Source: Acidobacteriota bacterium
GTDB lineage: Bacteria > Acidobacteriota > Thermoanaerobaculia > Gp7-AA8
Direction of reading: 5' to 3'
NCBI GenBank assembly: GCA_003223695.1
Contig: QHVY01000038.1
Location: 1 to 9,591, forward strand
Length of the DNA: 9,591 nt
In this document: in pieces, positions 1 through 5,625 of the stretch
How positions within the stretch are numbered: the first letter of the stretch is position 1
Layout: each line of letters opens with the position of its first letter
Notes under the pieces: model-generated
The model's input: the letters and a program-made list of their open reading frames with translations, nothing else
The model's database searches: none
Told to the model about the DNA's origin: nothing
Translations under genes and position numbers: made by a program

Positions 1-1418
1 ATAGGAAACGCCACCTCGCCGATTCGCTTCTCCATCGAATGTCGTAGCAGCAGAAACTCCAGCCATCCGGCGACGCCGGCGGACGCAGTTAGGCCGACGG
101 TTCCCATCGTCGCCGATCCTCCTGGCAAATTCGGCAACCGCATCTGCAGCAGCCCGACAACGTCCACGATGATCCAGCGCAGCGGAAAGGCGAAGAGGTA
201 TCCGAGGATTCCAGTGAGCGCGACGCGAGCGACAGCAAATTTGAGCGGCGTCCGCGTATCGCGCAGCGCGTAAAACGCAGACGAGTAAAGGCGGCCGAGT
301 GTCATCGCCAGCAATCCGACAGTCGAGCCGACGAGGATGTACCAGACATAGAGCGTCTGCTCGGAACCGAATTGGCCGGTCTGATACAGCGCTGCGACCA
401 GGACGCGACCGATCAGAATCAACGCGATCACGGACGGGATCACGAAAAAGGCGATCTGCCGCAAGCCGCGCTCGAGCCTGCGGCGAAGCGCTGCGTGCAC
501 ATCTTCCGCGACACCTGTCTCCCGCGACATTTGCGGAAGCTCGGCGGCAGCGACCGACATTCCGAAAAGGCTGATCGGTAACAGATAGATGATTTGCGCG
601 TAGGCCAGACTGGACACCGCACCTTCCGGCAGATAGCTGGCAATCATCTGGTCGACGTAAGCGCTGAGCTGTACCACTCCGCGGCCGACGACCACGGGAC
701 CGAGGTTGCGGAAGATGTCGCGAACAGGTTCGAGGAAGCGATCGAGTCCGAACGAAATCTGCGGCGCGTAGCGAAACACGAACGGCAGTTGAATTCCGAA
801 CTGCGCTGCCGAGCCAATCACAGTCCCCCACGACAGCGCGATCGCCAGATCCTGCTGCCGCAGGCGCGTTCCGAAAATCACGAGCGTGGCGATCATCGCT
901 GCGTTCCACAAAACCGGCGCGACGTACGAGAGAAAAAATTTGTGGTGGCTGTTCAGGATGCCGAGACACCAGGCAGACAGAACGAGAAGGCCGACGCCCG
1001 GAAACAGAATGCGAACGATGCGGATCGTCAGCGCGCGAACGTCGCCCTCGAATCCAGGAGCGATGAGATCGAGGATGTATGGCGTCAGCAACACGGAAAT
1101 CAAAACGATGACGCTGACTCCGAGTGCGAGAATGGAGACGAAAACGCCGGCGACGCGGCCGGCCAGCTTCTCATCCTTCTGCGCCAGAAGTCTGGCGTAA
1201 ACGGGAATGAACGACGCGGAGAGGACGCCCTCGCCGAAAAGATTCTGCAGAAAATTCGGAATCTTCAGCGCGGCCTTGAACGCATCTGCCGAGCTGGAGC
1301 TGCCGAGGTAGTGAGCGAAGACGCGTTCGCGAATGAGTCCGGCGATGCGGCTGAGCAGAATTCCCGCCGCGACGAGCACGGCAAACCCCGCCCGTGGACG
1401 TTTTGCTGCGGAATTCAC
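1..1418 (-). CDS. murJ: Lipid II flippase MurJ (MviN family), 3'-truncated by window edge
   Basis: Reading the minus strand gives a continuous frame of about 472 codons that leaves the window still open. MurJ is a polytopic inner-membrane protein of the MOP exporter superfamily that flips lipid-linked peptidoglycan precursor (lipid II) to the periplasmic face. The N-terminus shows the family pattern: a hydrophobic first helix ending in LLSRIAGLIRE (about residues 21-31), then ADAFKAALKIPNFLQNLFGE and SASFIPVYARLL, which match the conserved substrate-cavity region. Many alternating hydrophobic segments follow. About 520 residues is usual, so some 50 C-terminal residues probably lie outside the window. 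I chose the GTG at 1418 (VNSAAKRPRAGF...) because it sits just before the first helix and no ATG or GTG is close upstream in frame; no Shine-Dalgarno is visible. It is divergent from the oxidoreductase gene, only 20 bp away. Identity is firm; the start is less so. Confidence 0.93.
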   Translation of the reverse strand, partial: MNSAAKRPRAGFAVLVAAGILLSRIAGLIRERVFAHYLGSSSSADAFKAALKIPNFLQNLFGEGVLSASFIPVYARLLAQKDEKLAGRVAGVFVSILALGVSVIVLISVLLTPYILDLIAPGFEGDVRALTIRIVRILFPGVGLLVLSAWCLGILNSHHKFFLSYVAPVLWNAAMIATLVIFGTRLRQQDLAIALSWGTVIGSAAQFGIQLPFVFRYAPQISFGLDRFLEPVRDIFRNLGPVVVGRGVVQLSAYVDQMIASYLPEGAVSSLAYAQIIYLLPISLFGMSVAAAELPQMSRETGVAEDVHAALRRRLERGLRQIAFFVIPSVIALILIGRVLVAALYQTGQFGSEQTLYVWYILVGSTVGLLAMTLGRLYSSAFYALRDTRTPLKFAVARVALTGILGYLFAFPLRWIIVDVVGLLQMRLPNLPGGSATMGTVGLTASAGVAGWLEFLLLRHSMEKRIGEVAFP

Positions 1419-1438
1419 AGTCGTATCAGAACGATAAG

Positions 1439-2575
1439 ATGACTCAGATGCAACCCATCCGCATTGCAGGCGCGGGGCCATCGGGCCTCGCGGCGGCGAT
1501 CGCTCTGGCGAAGGGCGGGCGGGCGGTGGAGGTCCACGAGGCGAAGCCGGATGTCGGCACACGCTTCATTGGCGATCTGCAGGTCATCGAGGCGGCGTCG
1601 GAGAGCGAGCCCATTCCGATCTTCCTCGATCGCATCGGCATCGCTCGAAATTTCTACTTTCGGGCGGCTGACTGGGCAACGTTCTACGATCATCGTCGCA
1701 TCGCGCGCGTGATTCGCAGCGGCGAGCCGTACGGTTGGTTCATCCGCCGCGGAGCCGAAGAGGGCACTCTCGATCGAGGGCTTCTCGCACAGGCGCGTGC
1801 AGCGGGCGCGAAGGTGATTTTCGGATCGCGACTGCAAACCGCGGACATCGTGGCCACCGGACCGGCGTCGCCCGACGGCCTCGCGCGCGAGATGACCTGG
1901 CACACCGACGAGCGGGACCGAATCGATGTCTACTTCGATCACAAACTTTCACCAGGCGGCTATTCGTATCTCTTCATCCTCGACGGCCTGGCGACTTTCG
2001 GCTGTGCGATCGTCGCCGATTTCAAACGCATCGACGAATACTTCGATCACTCGATCGCCGCCGCGCAGCAACTGCATCGATTCAACATCCCGCAGGAGAC
2101 ACGCACTGGCTATTCGTACATGAATTTTCATCTGAAGCAGCGCGCGACGAGCGGCGATGCGCGATTCGTCGGCGAGGCCGCCGGTTTTCAGGACTACCTC
2201 TTCGGTCTCGGACTCCGTTATGCGCTCACGAGCGGACACCTCGCGGCGCGGAGTATTCTGGAAGGACGCGACTTCGATGATCTCTGGCGCAGCGAGCTTG
2301 GAGCGAAACAGGAGACGAGCCTCGTCAATCGCTTTCTTTATGAGATGGGGGGGAATCGCGGATTGTCGATGTTCGTCCGCAGCGCGTCGCGCGCTCGCGA
2401 TTTTCGCGGCTATCTCAGCGGATGGCATCAGCGGCGATGGTGGAAGGCGATGCTCGCGCCGATGGTGCGCCGCGTCTGGAAGCATGATGGCCGCTGTCAT
2501 CACAAACCGGGCGAGCACTGGTGCCGCTCTCGTGATACGGAAATGAAAGTGCCGCCGCTGGGGCCGATCGTATGA
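1439..2575 (+). CDS. FAD-dependent oxidoreductase, geranylgeranyl reductase-like
   Basis: A 378-residue flavoprotein. The Rossmann FAD motif GAGPSG is at residues 11-16, with the ribose-binding acidic residue at about E34 (VEVHEA). A second FAD-contacting motif, GEAAGFQDYLFGLGLRYA, starts at residue 245, followed by the helix SGHLAARSIL. The stretch RFIGDLQVIEA resembles the RF-GD-Q-LE signature I associate with geranylgeranyl-reductase-type enzymes, which hydrogenate isoprenoid double bonds. It lacks the look of HpnE/CrtI amine-oxidase-type desaturases. The C-terminus is unusual, with a short Cys/His cluster (CHHKPGEHWC) that could bind a metal or simply be variable. The ATG at 1439 was chosen because it puts the FAD motif near the N-terminus as usual; ATG 1448 is an alternative, and the longer frame from 1394 would overlap murJ. 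The stop codon overlaps the next start as ATGA, implying translational coupling with the synthase. Substrate is unknown; a polyprenyl or squalene/carotenoid-type polyene is an inference. Confidence 0.85.
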   Translation: MTQMQPIRIAGAGPSGLAAAIALAKGGRAVEVHEAKPDVGTRFIGDLQVIEAASESEPIPIFLDRIGIARNFYFRAADWATFYDHRRIARVIRSGEPYGWFIRRGAEEGTLDRGLLAQARAAGAKVIFGSRLQTADIVATGPASPDGLAREMTWHTDERDRIDVYFDHKLSPGGYSYLFILDGLATFGCAIVADFKRIDEYFDHSIAAAQQLHRFNIPQETRTGYSYMNFHLKQRATSGDARFVGEAAGFQDYLFGLGLRYALTSGHLAARSILEGRDFDDLWRSELGAKQETSLVNRFLYEMGGNRGLSMFVRSASRARDFRGYLSGWHQRRWWKAMLAPMVRRVWKHDGRCHHKPGEHWCRSRDTEMKVPPLGPIV

Positions 2576-3423
2576 ACATCGATCAGGCGTATGCGATCTG
2601 CAGACGGATCGCGCATCGTTTCGGCGCGAATTTCTCCGTCGGCTTTCGATTCCTGCCGCGGCGAAAACGGCGTGCGGTGTACGCGGCGTATGCGTTCTGC
2701 CGCTGGGCCGACGACATCGCTGATGACATAGAGCCGGCTCTCAGCCGGCTCGAGCCGACTGAGAGTCGGCTCGACGAATGGCAGTGCGAGCTCGATCGCT
2801 GTTACGCGGGAGCGCCGTCGCATCCGATCACCATCGCTCTGGCCGACGCGCTGCGCTTCTACGCGATTCCGAAGGCCGCCTTCGCAGATCTGATTGAAGG
2901 GTGCCGGCAGGATCTTCGAAAAAATAGATATGATAATTTTAACGAATTGCTCGACTACTGCCGCCTCGTCGCGTCGTCGATCTCCGATATTTCGCTGGCG
3001 ATCTTCGGCTACAAGGATCCCGAGGCAATCGAGCACGGACGCAATCTGGCCATCGCTCTGCAACTGACGAACGTGACGCGAGACATCGGCGACGATCTCG
3101 CTCGCGATCGCGTCTACATTCCACAGGACGAGCTCTGTCGTTTTGCCGTGACACGCTTCGCCCCGAGCGAGGAGATGCGGCAGCTCGTGGAGTTTCAAAT
3201 CGATCGCGCCGAATCGTATTTTCGTGCCGCACAGCCGCTGATCCGCGAGCTGTCGTTTGACGCGCGGTTTCCGGTGCTGCTGATGGGCGGCGTCTACGCC
3301 ACCGTTCTGAAGCGGCTGCGCCGCGACCCGCTCATCGTCCTGCGACAGCGCCTGACGCTCTCGCCGCTGCAGAAGACCGCCGTTGTCGTAGCGCGTCTTC
3401 TTCGGCCGCGATTCGTCTCATGA
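2572..3423 (+). CDS. Squalene/phytoene synthase family protein
   Basis: A 283-residue, all-helical trans-isoprenyl diphosphate synthase (head-to-head) of the SQS/PSY family, which condenses two prenyl diphosphates (FPP to presqualene/squalene, or GGPP to phytoene). First Asp-rich motif: YAFCRWADDIADD, with D47, D48, D51 and D52. Second: QLTNVTRDIGDDLARDRVYIP, with N167, R170, D171 and D175. Both Mg2+-diphosphate sites therefore look intact. The middle motif, often YC-VAG-VG in phytoene synthases, reads YCRLVASSIS (from Y129). The C-R pair recalls HpnC-type squalene synthases, so the product cannot be assigned from sequence alone. Codons 54-67 are a 42-bp palindromic repeat inserted in frame (separate entry). 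The gene overlaps its neighbours on both sides by ATGA, so it is the centre of a three-gene coupled unit. I know of no reason to doubt function: the insert falls in a variable loop directly after motif 1. Confidence 0.93.
   Translation: MNIDQAYAICRRIAHRFGANFSVGFRFLPRRKRRAVYAAYAFCRWADDIADDIEPALSRLEPTESRLDEWQCELDRCYAGAPSHPITIALADALRFYAIPKAAFADLIEGCRQDLRKNRYDNFNELLDYCRLVASSISDISLAIFGYKDPEAIEHGRNLAIALQLTNVTRDIGDDLARDRVYIPQDELCRFAVTRFAPSEEMRQLVEFQIDRAESYFRAAQPLIRELSFDARFPVLLMGGVYATVLKRLRRDPLIVLRQRLTLSPLQKTAVVVARLLRPRFVS
2731..2772. repeat. 42-bp palindromic repeat inserted in frame in the synthase gene
   Basis: Two adjacent 21-bp units, each itself a hairpin: GAGCCGGCTCTCAGCCGGCTC split as AGCCGGCT-CTC-AGCCGGCT, then AGCCGACT-GAG-AGTCGGCT. 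Unit 2 is also close to the inverse complement of unit 1, so the whole can fold as one large cruciform. It starts exactly on a codon boundary and has a length divisible by three, encoding EPALSRL-EPTESRL. The opposite strand in its open frame encodes almost the same peptide, EPTLSRL-EPAESRL, as expected of a palindrome. It lies directly after the first Asp-rich motif, where family members have a variable loop. I infer a REP/RPE-like element that tolerates insertion into genes; no second copy was noticed in this window. Confidence 0.75.
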
Positions 3424-4196
3424 GTATGGTGCGAAGCCTGCTCGCCGGAATGCTGTTCGCTGCGACGGCATCCGCGCAGACAGCGCAAAGCGTCACCGTT
3501 CTCGTGCCGATCGTGGGCAGCGTCGTCGGCGCGGGCGATGTCCGTTGGAAAACCGACGTGGAGCTGCACAACGACACGCGCGAAGAAATGTTCGTCGCTC
3601 TCCGTCTGCCGACGGCGCCGGATCAGCCGGCGATCGCCTTCACGTTGCCTCCCGGCGGAGCGCAGACGTTTGCCGATGTGGTCGCGCAGGCATTCGGAAT
3701 CGATGCGGCCCTCTCGCCTCTCGTGGTGGAAACGATGGGCAAGCGCTCCGTGCGCGTCGCCGCGAACGTGTACGCCATCCACGGTGGAGACGTGACCCGT
3801 CCGGAGCCAATTCCAGTCAGCTACGGCGAGGCGTCGTATCCGGTTCGCACGCTCACCGGCCTGTCGTTCAGCGACTTCTTTCGTACCAATGTCGGCCTCG
3901 TGAACCTCGGCGATCACGGCGCGTCGTTTACTCTCGGCCTGCAGCGCGTGGCGGGGAGAAACATCGCCGTCGCGCGGCTGACGCTACCCGCAAATTCGCT
4001 CTCACACACGTCGATTCAAAGCCTTTTTCCGTTGATTACGAAAGGTGACGACTTCAGTGTGGTGATCGAGACCAGCGCGGCCAACACCTACGTCTACGCC
4101 TCGGTCATCGACAACGCGACGAGCGATGCCCGCTTCATCCCCCCGTCCATCGGTGCCCCGGAGACGCAATACGCGACGTCTTCGGTTGCGCAATAG
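3420..4196 (+). CDS. Secreted protein with two similar beta-rich modules, function unknown
   Basis: A 258-residue protein starting in an ATGA overlap with the synthase stop codon. Residues 1-19 form a signal peptide: a short basic start (MSMVR), a hydrophobic core (SLLAGMLFAATA) and an ASA-Q cleavage site after A19. No lipobox Cys and no later membrane helix are visible. The mature part alternates short hydrophobic strands and polar turns. It seems to contain two related modules: RWKTDVELHND followed by a strand, and FFRTNVGLVNLGD followed by a strand, each preceded by a Gly-rich lead-in. This pattern (T-[DN]-V-L-N plus beta strands) resembles a beta-sandwich family I associate with Acidobacteriota secreted proteins, but I cannot name a domain with confidence. 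No catalytic motif is evident. Its place in an isoprenoid operon is unexpected for an exported protein; it may be an envelope factor or a passenger. Confidence 0.8.
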   Translation: MSMVRSLLAGMLFAATASAQTAQSVTVLVPIVGSVVGAGDVRWKTDVELHNDTREEMFVALRLPTAPDQPAIAFTLPPGGAQTFADVVAQAFGIDAALSPLVVETMGKRSVRVAANVYAIHGGDVTRPEPIPVSYGEASYPVRTLTGLSFSDFFRTNVGLVNLGDHGASFTLGLQRVAGRNIAVARLTLPANSLSHTSIQSLFPLITKGDDFSVVIETSAANTYVYASVIDNATSDARFIPPSIGAPETQYATSSVAQ

Positions 4197-4197
4197 G

Positions 4198-4324
4198 TGT
4201 CATTCCGACCCTGAAGCGCAGCGAAGGGGAGGAACCGGTGTGGGCCGGGCGGTACGAAATCATTGGCGTCAGGATTGGCGCGCCGCACGCCCACACCGAT
4301 CCCTTCGCTTCGCTCGGGATGACA
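4198..4324. repeat. Long imperfect inverted repeat (dispersed REP/MITE-like)
   Basis: The left arm is 4198-4245 and the right arm 4289-4324, around a 43-nt centre. Reading both from their outer end, the shared blocks are TGTCATYCCGA, then GCGMAGCGAAGGG, then MYCGGTGTGGGC. The left arm carries two extra segments between blocks (CCCTGAA and GAGGA) that the right arm lacks, giving 48 versus 36 nt. RNA from either strand would fold into a long stem with two bulges. The element starts two bases after the stop codon of the secreted-protein gene and ends 24 bp before the zinc-ribbon start. There is no ORF of its own and no T-tract, so it looks like a dispersed non-autonomous repeat rather than a simple terminator. 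The motif is familiar to me from intergenic regions of soil Acidobacteriota-type contigs; that is recollection, not a search. Confidence 0.75.
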
Positions 4325-4348
4325 GCTACGGTATCATCCTTACTTCCC

Positions 4349-4516
4349 ATGAGTGAGCCCGAATACCTGATTTGCCTTCAGTGCGAAACGCCGACTTATC
4401 AGTTCGAGTATGACGTCGACAAGGAAAAGGTCATCTCCGCTATCTGCAACACCTGCGGCGCAGACGACCTTACCGATTTTGTGACCGAATCGGAGCTCGA
4501 AGAAGAACAATCCTAG
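4349..4516 (+). CDS. Small zinc-ribbon protein (55 aa, two CxxC pairs)
   Basis: A 55-residue acidic protein, MSEPEYLICLQC..., with two zinc-knuckle pairs: C9-x2-C12 and C33-x2-C36, separated by 20 residues rich in Y, F, D, E and K. This is the spacing of a rubredoxin/zinc-ribbon fold binding one Zn2+. The tail (LTDFVTESELEEEQS) is strongly acidic. I chose ATG 4349 because it puts the first CxxC eight residues from the N-terminus and because the frame upstream runs into the inverted repeat; a longer version from 4238 would be translated repeat and is unlikely. No clear Shine-Dalgarno is visible. The uridine kinase start follows 10 bp after the stop, so the two are probably co-transcribed. No specific function can be given; such proteins often act in nucleic-acid or protein binding. 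Confidence 0.75.
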   Translation: MSEPEYLICLQCETPTYQFEYDVDKEKVISAICNTCGADDLTDFVTESELEEEQS

Positions 4517-4526
4517 CCTTCTCGTG

Positions 4527-5144
4527 ATGCAAGCACCGGTGATCATCGGCATCGCCGGCGGAACCGGCTCGGGCAAGACGACCGTGGCGCGCGCGATCTA
4601 CGACCGCGTGGGACGCGACCGCATCGAGTGGATCTCGCACGATTCGTACTACCGCAACTTCGACGGCCTCTCGCACGAAGAGCGTACGAAAATCAATTTC
4701 GATCACCCCGATTCGCTGGAAACCGAGCTTCTCGTCCGGCACCTCGATGTGTTGGCGAAGGGATCATCAGTGGAAGTGCCGATGTACGACTTCGCCGCAC
4801 ACGCCCGACGCTCCGAAACGCAGCGCGTCGAGCCTCGGCGGGTGATCATCGTCGAAGGCATTCTCGTCCTCGCGGAAGCCGAGCTGCGCAAGCGGATCGA
4901 CATCAAGCTGTTTGTCGATACGCCAGCCGACATCCGTTTCGTGCGCCGCCTCGTGCGCGACATTCAATCGCGAGGCCGCTCGCTCGAATCCGTGGTTCAG
5001 CAGTACCTGAACACGGTGCGCCCGATGCACGAGGAGTTCGTCGAGCCGTCGAAGCGTCATGCCGACTTGATCATTCCGGAGGGCGGCGAGAATCAGGTGG
5101 CCCTCGACGCGATCATCGCGCGAGTGGAGCGGCTGCTGGCGTAG
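4527..5144 (+). CDS. udk: Uridine kinase
   Basis: A 205-residue P-loop kinase that phosphorylates uridine/cytidine to UMP/CMP in the cytoplasmic pyrimidine salvage pathway. Walker A is GGTGSGKTT at residues 11-19, preceded by the hydrophobic strand PVIIGIA. The family signature HDSYYRNFDGLSHEER contains the catalytic Asp. Next come NFDHPDSLE and VPMYDFAAHARR (nucleoside site), VIIVEGILVL (Walker B-like strand), the lid region RLVRDIQSRGRSLESV and the C-terminal PMHEEFVEPSKRHADLIIPEGG, all typical of Udk. Length matches the usual 205-215 residues. ATG 4527 is preferred; an adjacent in-frame GTG at 4524 would add one residue. It follows the zinc-ribbon gene by 10 bp. Its last 32 bp overlap the 3' end of exbD on the opposite strand, with no terminator visible between the convergent genes. 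Confidence 0.96.
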   Translation: MQAPVIIGIAGGTGSGKTTVARAIYDRVGRDRIEWISHDSYYRNFDGLSHEERTKINFDHPDSLETELLVRHLDVLAKGSSVEVPMYDFAAHARRSETQRVEPRRVIIVEGILVLAEAELRKRIDIKLFVDTPADIRFVRRLVRDIQSRGRSLESVVQQYLNTVRPMHEEFVEPSKRHADLIIPEGGENQVALDAIIARVERLLA

Positions 5145-5523
5145 TTGCCAGGCCGACGTTCTCGAATCCCGCGGCGCGGCAGGCATCCAGCACACGAACG
5201 ACATCGCCATACGCGAGTGTTTTGTCGGCGCGCACGACGACCGGACGGCTCAATTGAGTATGTCGCCGCGCGAGCTCTGAACCGAGTTGCTCTTCGCGAA
5301 TGGCGACGCTGTCGAGGAAGATCGTCCGGTCGGCATTCACAGTGATCAGGATCGGCTGCTTCGCGAGATCGTCGCCAGTGGCCGTTTGCGGAAGTCGGAC
5401 CGGAATGCCGTTCACCAGAATCGGCGCGACCACCATGAAGATAATCAAGAGCACCAGACAGACGTCGACGAGCGGGGTGACATTGATGTCTGATTGCAGT
5501 GACGTTGCCGATGTCACGCGCAT
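5113..5523 (-). CDS. exbD: ExbD/TolR family biopolymer transport protein
   Basis: A 136-residue single-span inner-membrane protein. The N-terminal segment SDINVTPLVDVCLVLLIIFM holds the ExbD/TolR signature: a transmembrane helix from about residue 17 to 37 with the conserved proton-relay Asp at D20. It is followed by a periplasmic domain (VRLPQTA..., ITVNADRTIFLD..., VVVRADKTLAYGDVVRVLDACRAAGFENVGLAT) that ends normally. In the ExbB-ExbD or TolQ-TolR motor it converts proton motive force into work across the envelope. The frame is open from a GTG at 5550, but AGGAGG at 5532-5537 lies 8 nt before ATG 5523, which fixes the start there. No exbB/tolQ, tonB or tolA gene is adjacent: upstream is the broken peptidase and downstream is udk, convergent and overlapping by 32 bp. 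The partner must be encoded elsewhere. Whether it serves TonB transport or a Tol function cannot be told. Confidence 0.93.
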   Translation of the reverse strand: MRVTSATSLQSDINVTPLVDVCLVLLIIFMVVAPILVNGIPVRLPQTATGDDLAKQPILITVNADRTIFLDSVAIREEQLGSELARRHTQLSRPVVVRADKTLAYGDVVRVLDACRAAGFENVGLATTPAAAPLAR

Positions 5524-5554
5524 CCCAAGTTCCTCCTGTGCGTTGGACACCGGT

Positions 5555-5625
5555 CGGCGCGCTATCGCAACTGCTGGCCTACCCCACCCGCCACCCGCTA
5601 CCCGCCACCGCTACCGCAACTGCCA
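5555..5625. repeat. Short tandem heptamer repeat with flanking direct copies
   Basis: On the plus strand, CCACCCG units run from 5584 to about 5615 (CCACCCG, CCACCCG, CTACCCG, then shortened CCACCG and CTACCG). They are flanked by two copies of the 15-16 nt sequence CGCTAYCGCAACTGC at about 5560-5574 and 5609-5623. The right copy contains the peptidase stop codon (TAG, 5611-5613). The left copy is a near duplicate of that gene tail in the intergenic gap before exbD. This looks like local slippage or duplication; no function is evident. Confidence 0.55.

Noticed and set aside
594..1442. 282-residue plus-strand open frame
   Set aside because: It lies antisense to murJ; its product is rich in Arg, Asp, Glu, Asn and Gln with no recognisable domain, as expected of a shadow frame in GC-rich DNA.
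2500..3198. 232-residue minus-strand open frame
   Set aside because: Antisense to the synthase, which has clear family motifs. The reading frame through the palindrome is open on both strands only because of its symmetry.
4289..4337. Promoter (TATCAT at 4332) for the zinc-ribbon/udk genes
   Set aside because: No acceptable -35 at 16-18 nt upstream; the region is inside the repeat arm.
4238..4348. N-terminal extension of the zinc-ribbon protein
   Set aside because: The extension is translation of the inverted repeat and lacks a ribosome binding site; ATG 4349 gives a compact, sensible protein.
5524..5550. GTG start nine codons upstream for ExbD
   Set aside because: The AGGAGG at 5532-5537 is correctly spaced for ATG 5523 and would lie inside the coding sequence if GTG were used.
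5555..5625. CRISPR-like array
   Set aside because: Units are 6-7 nt, contiguous and degenerate, with no spacers and no cas genes nearby.
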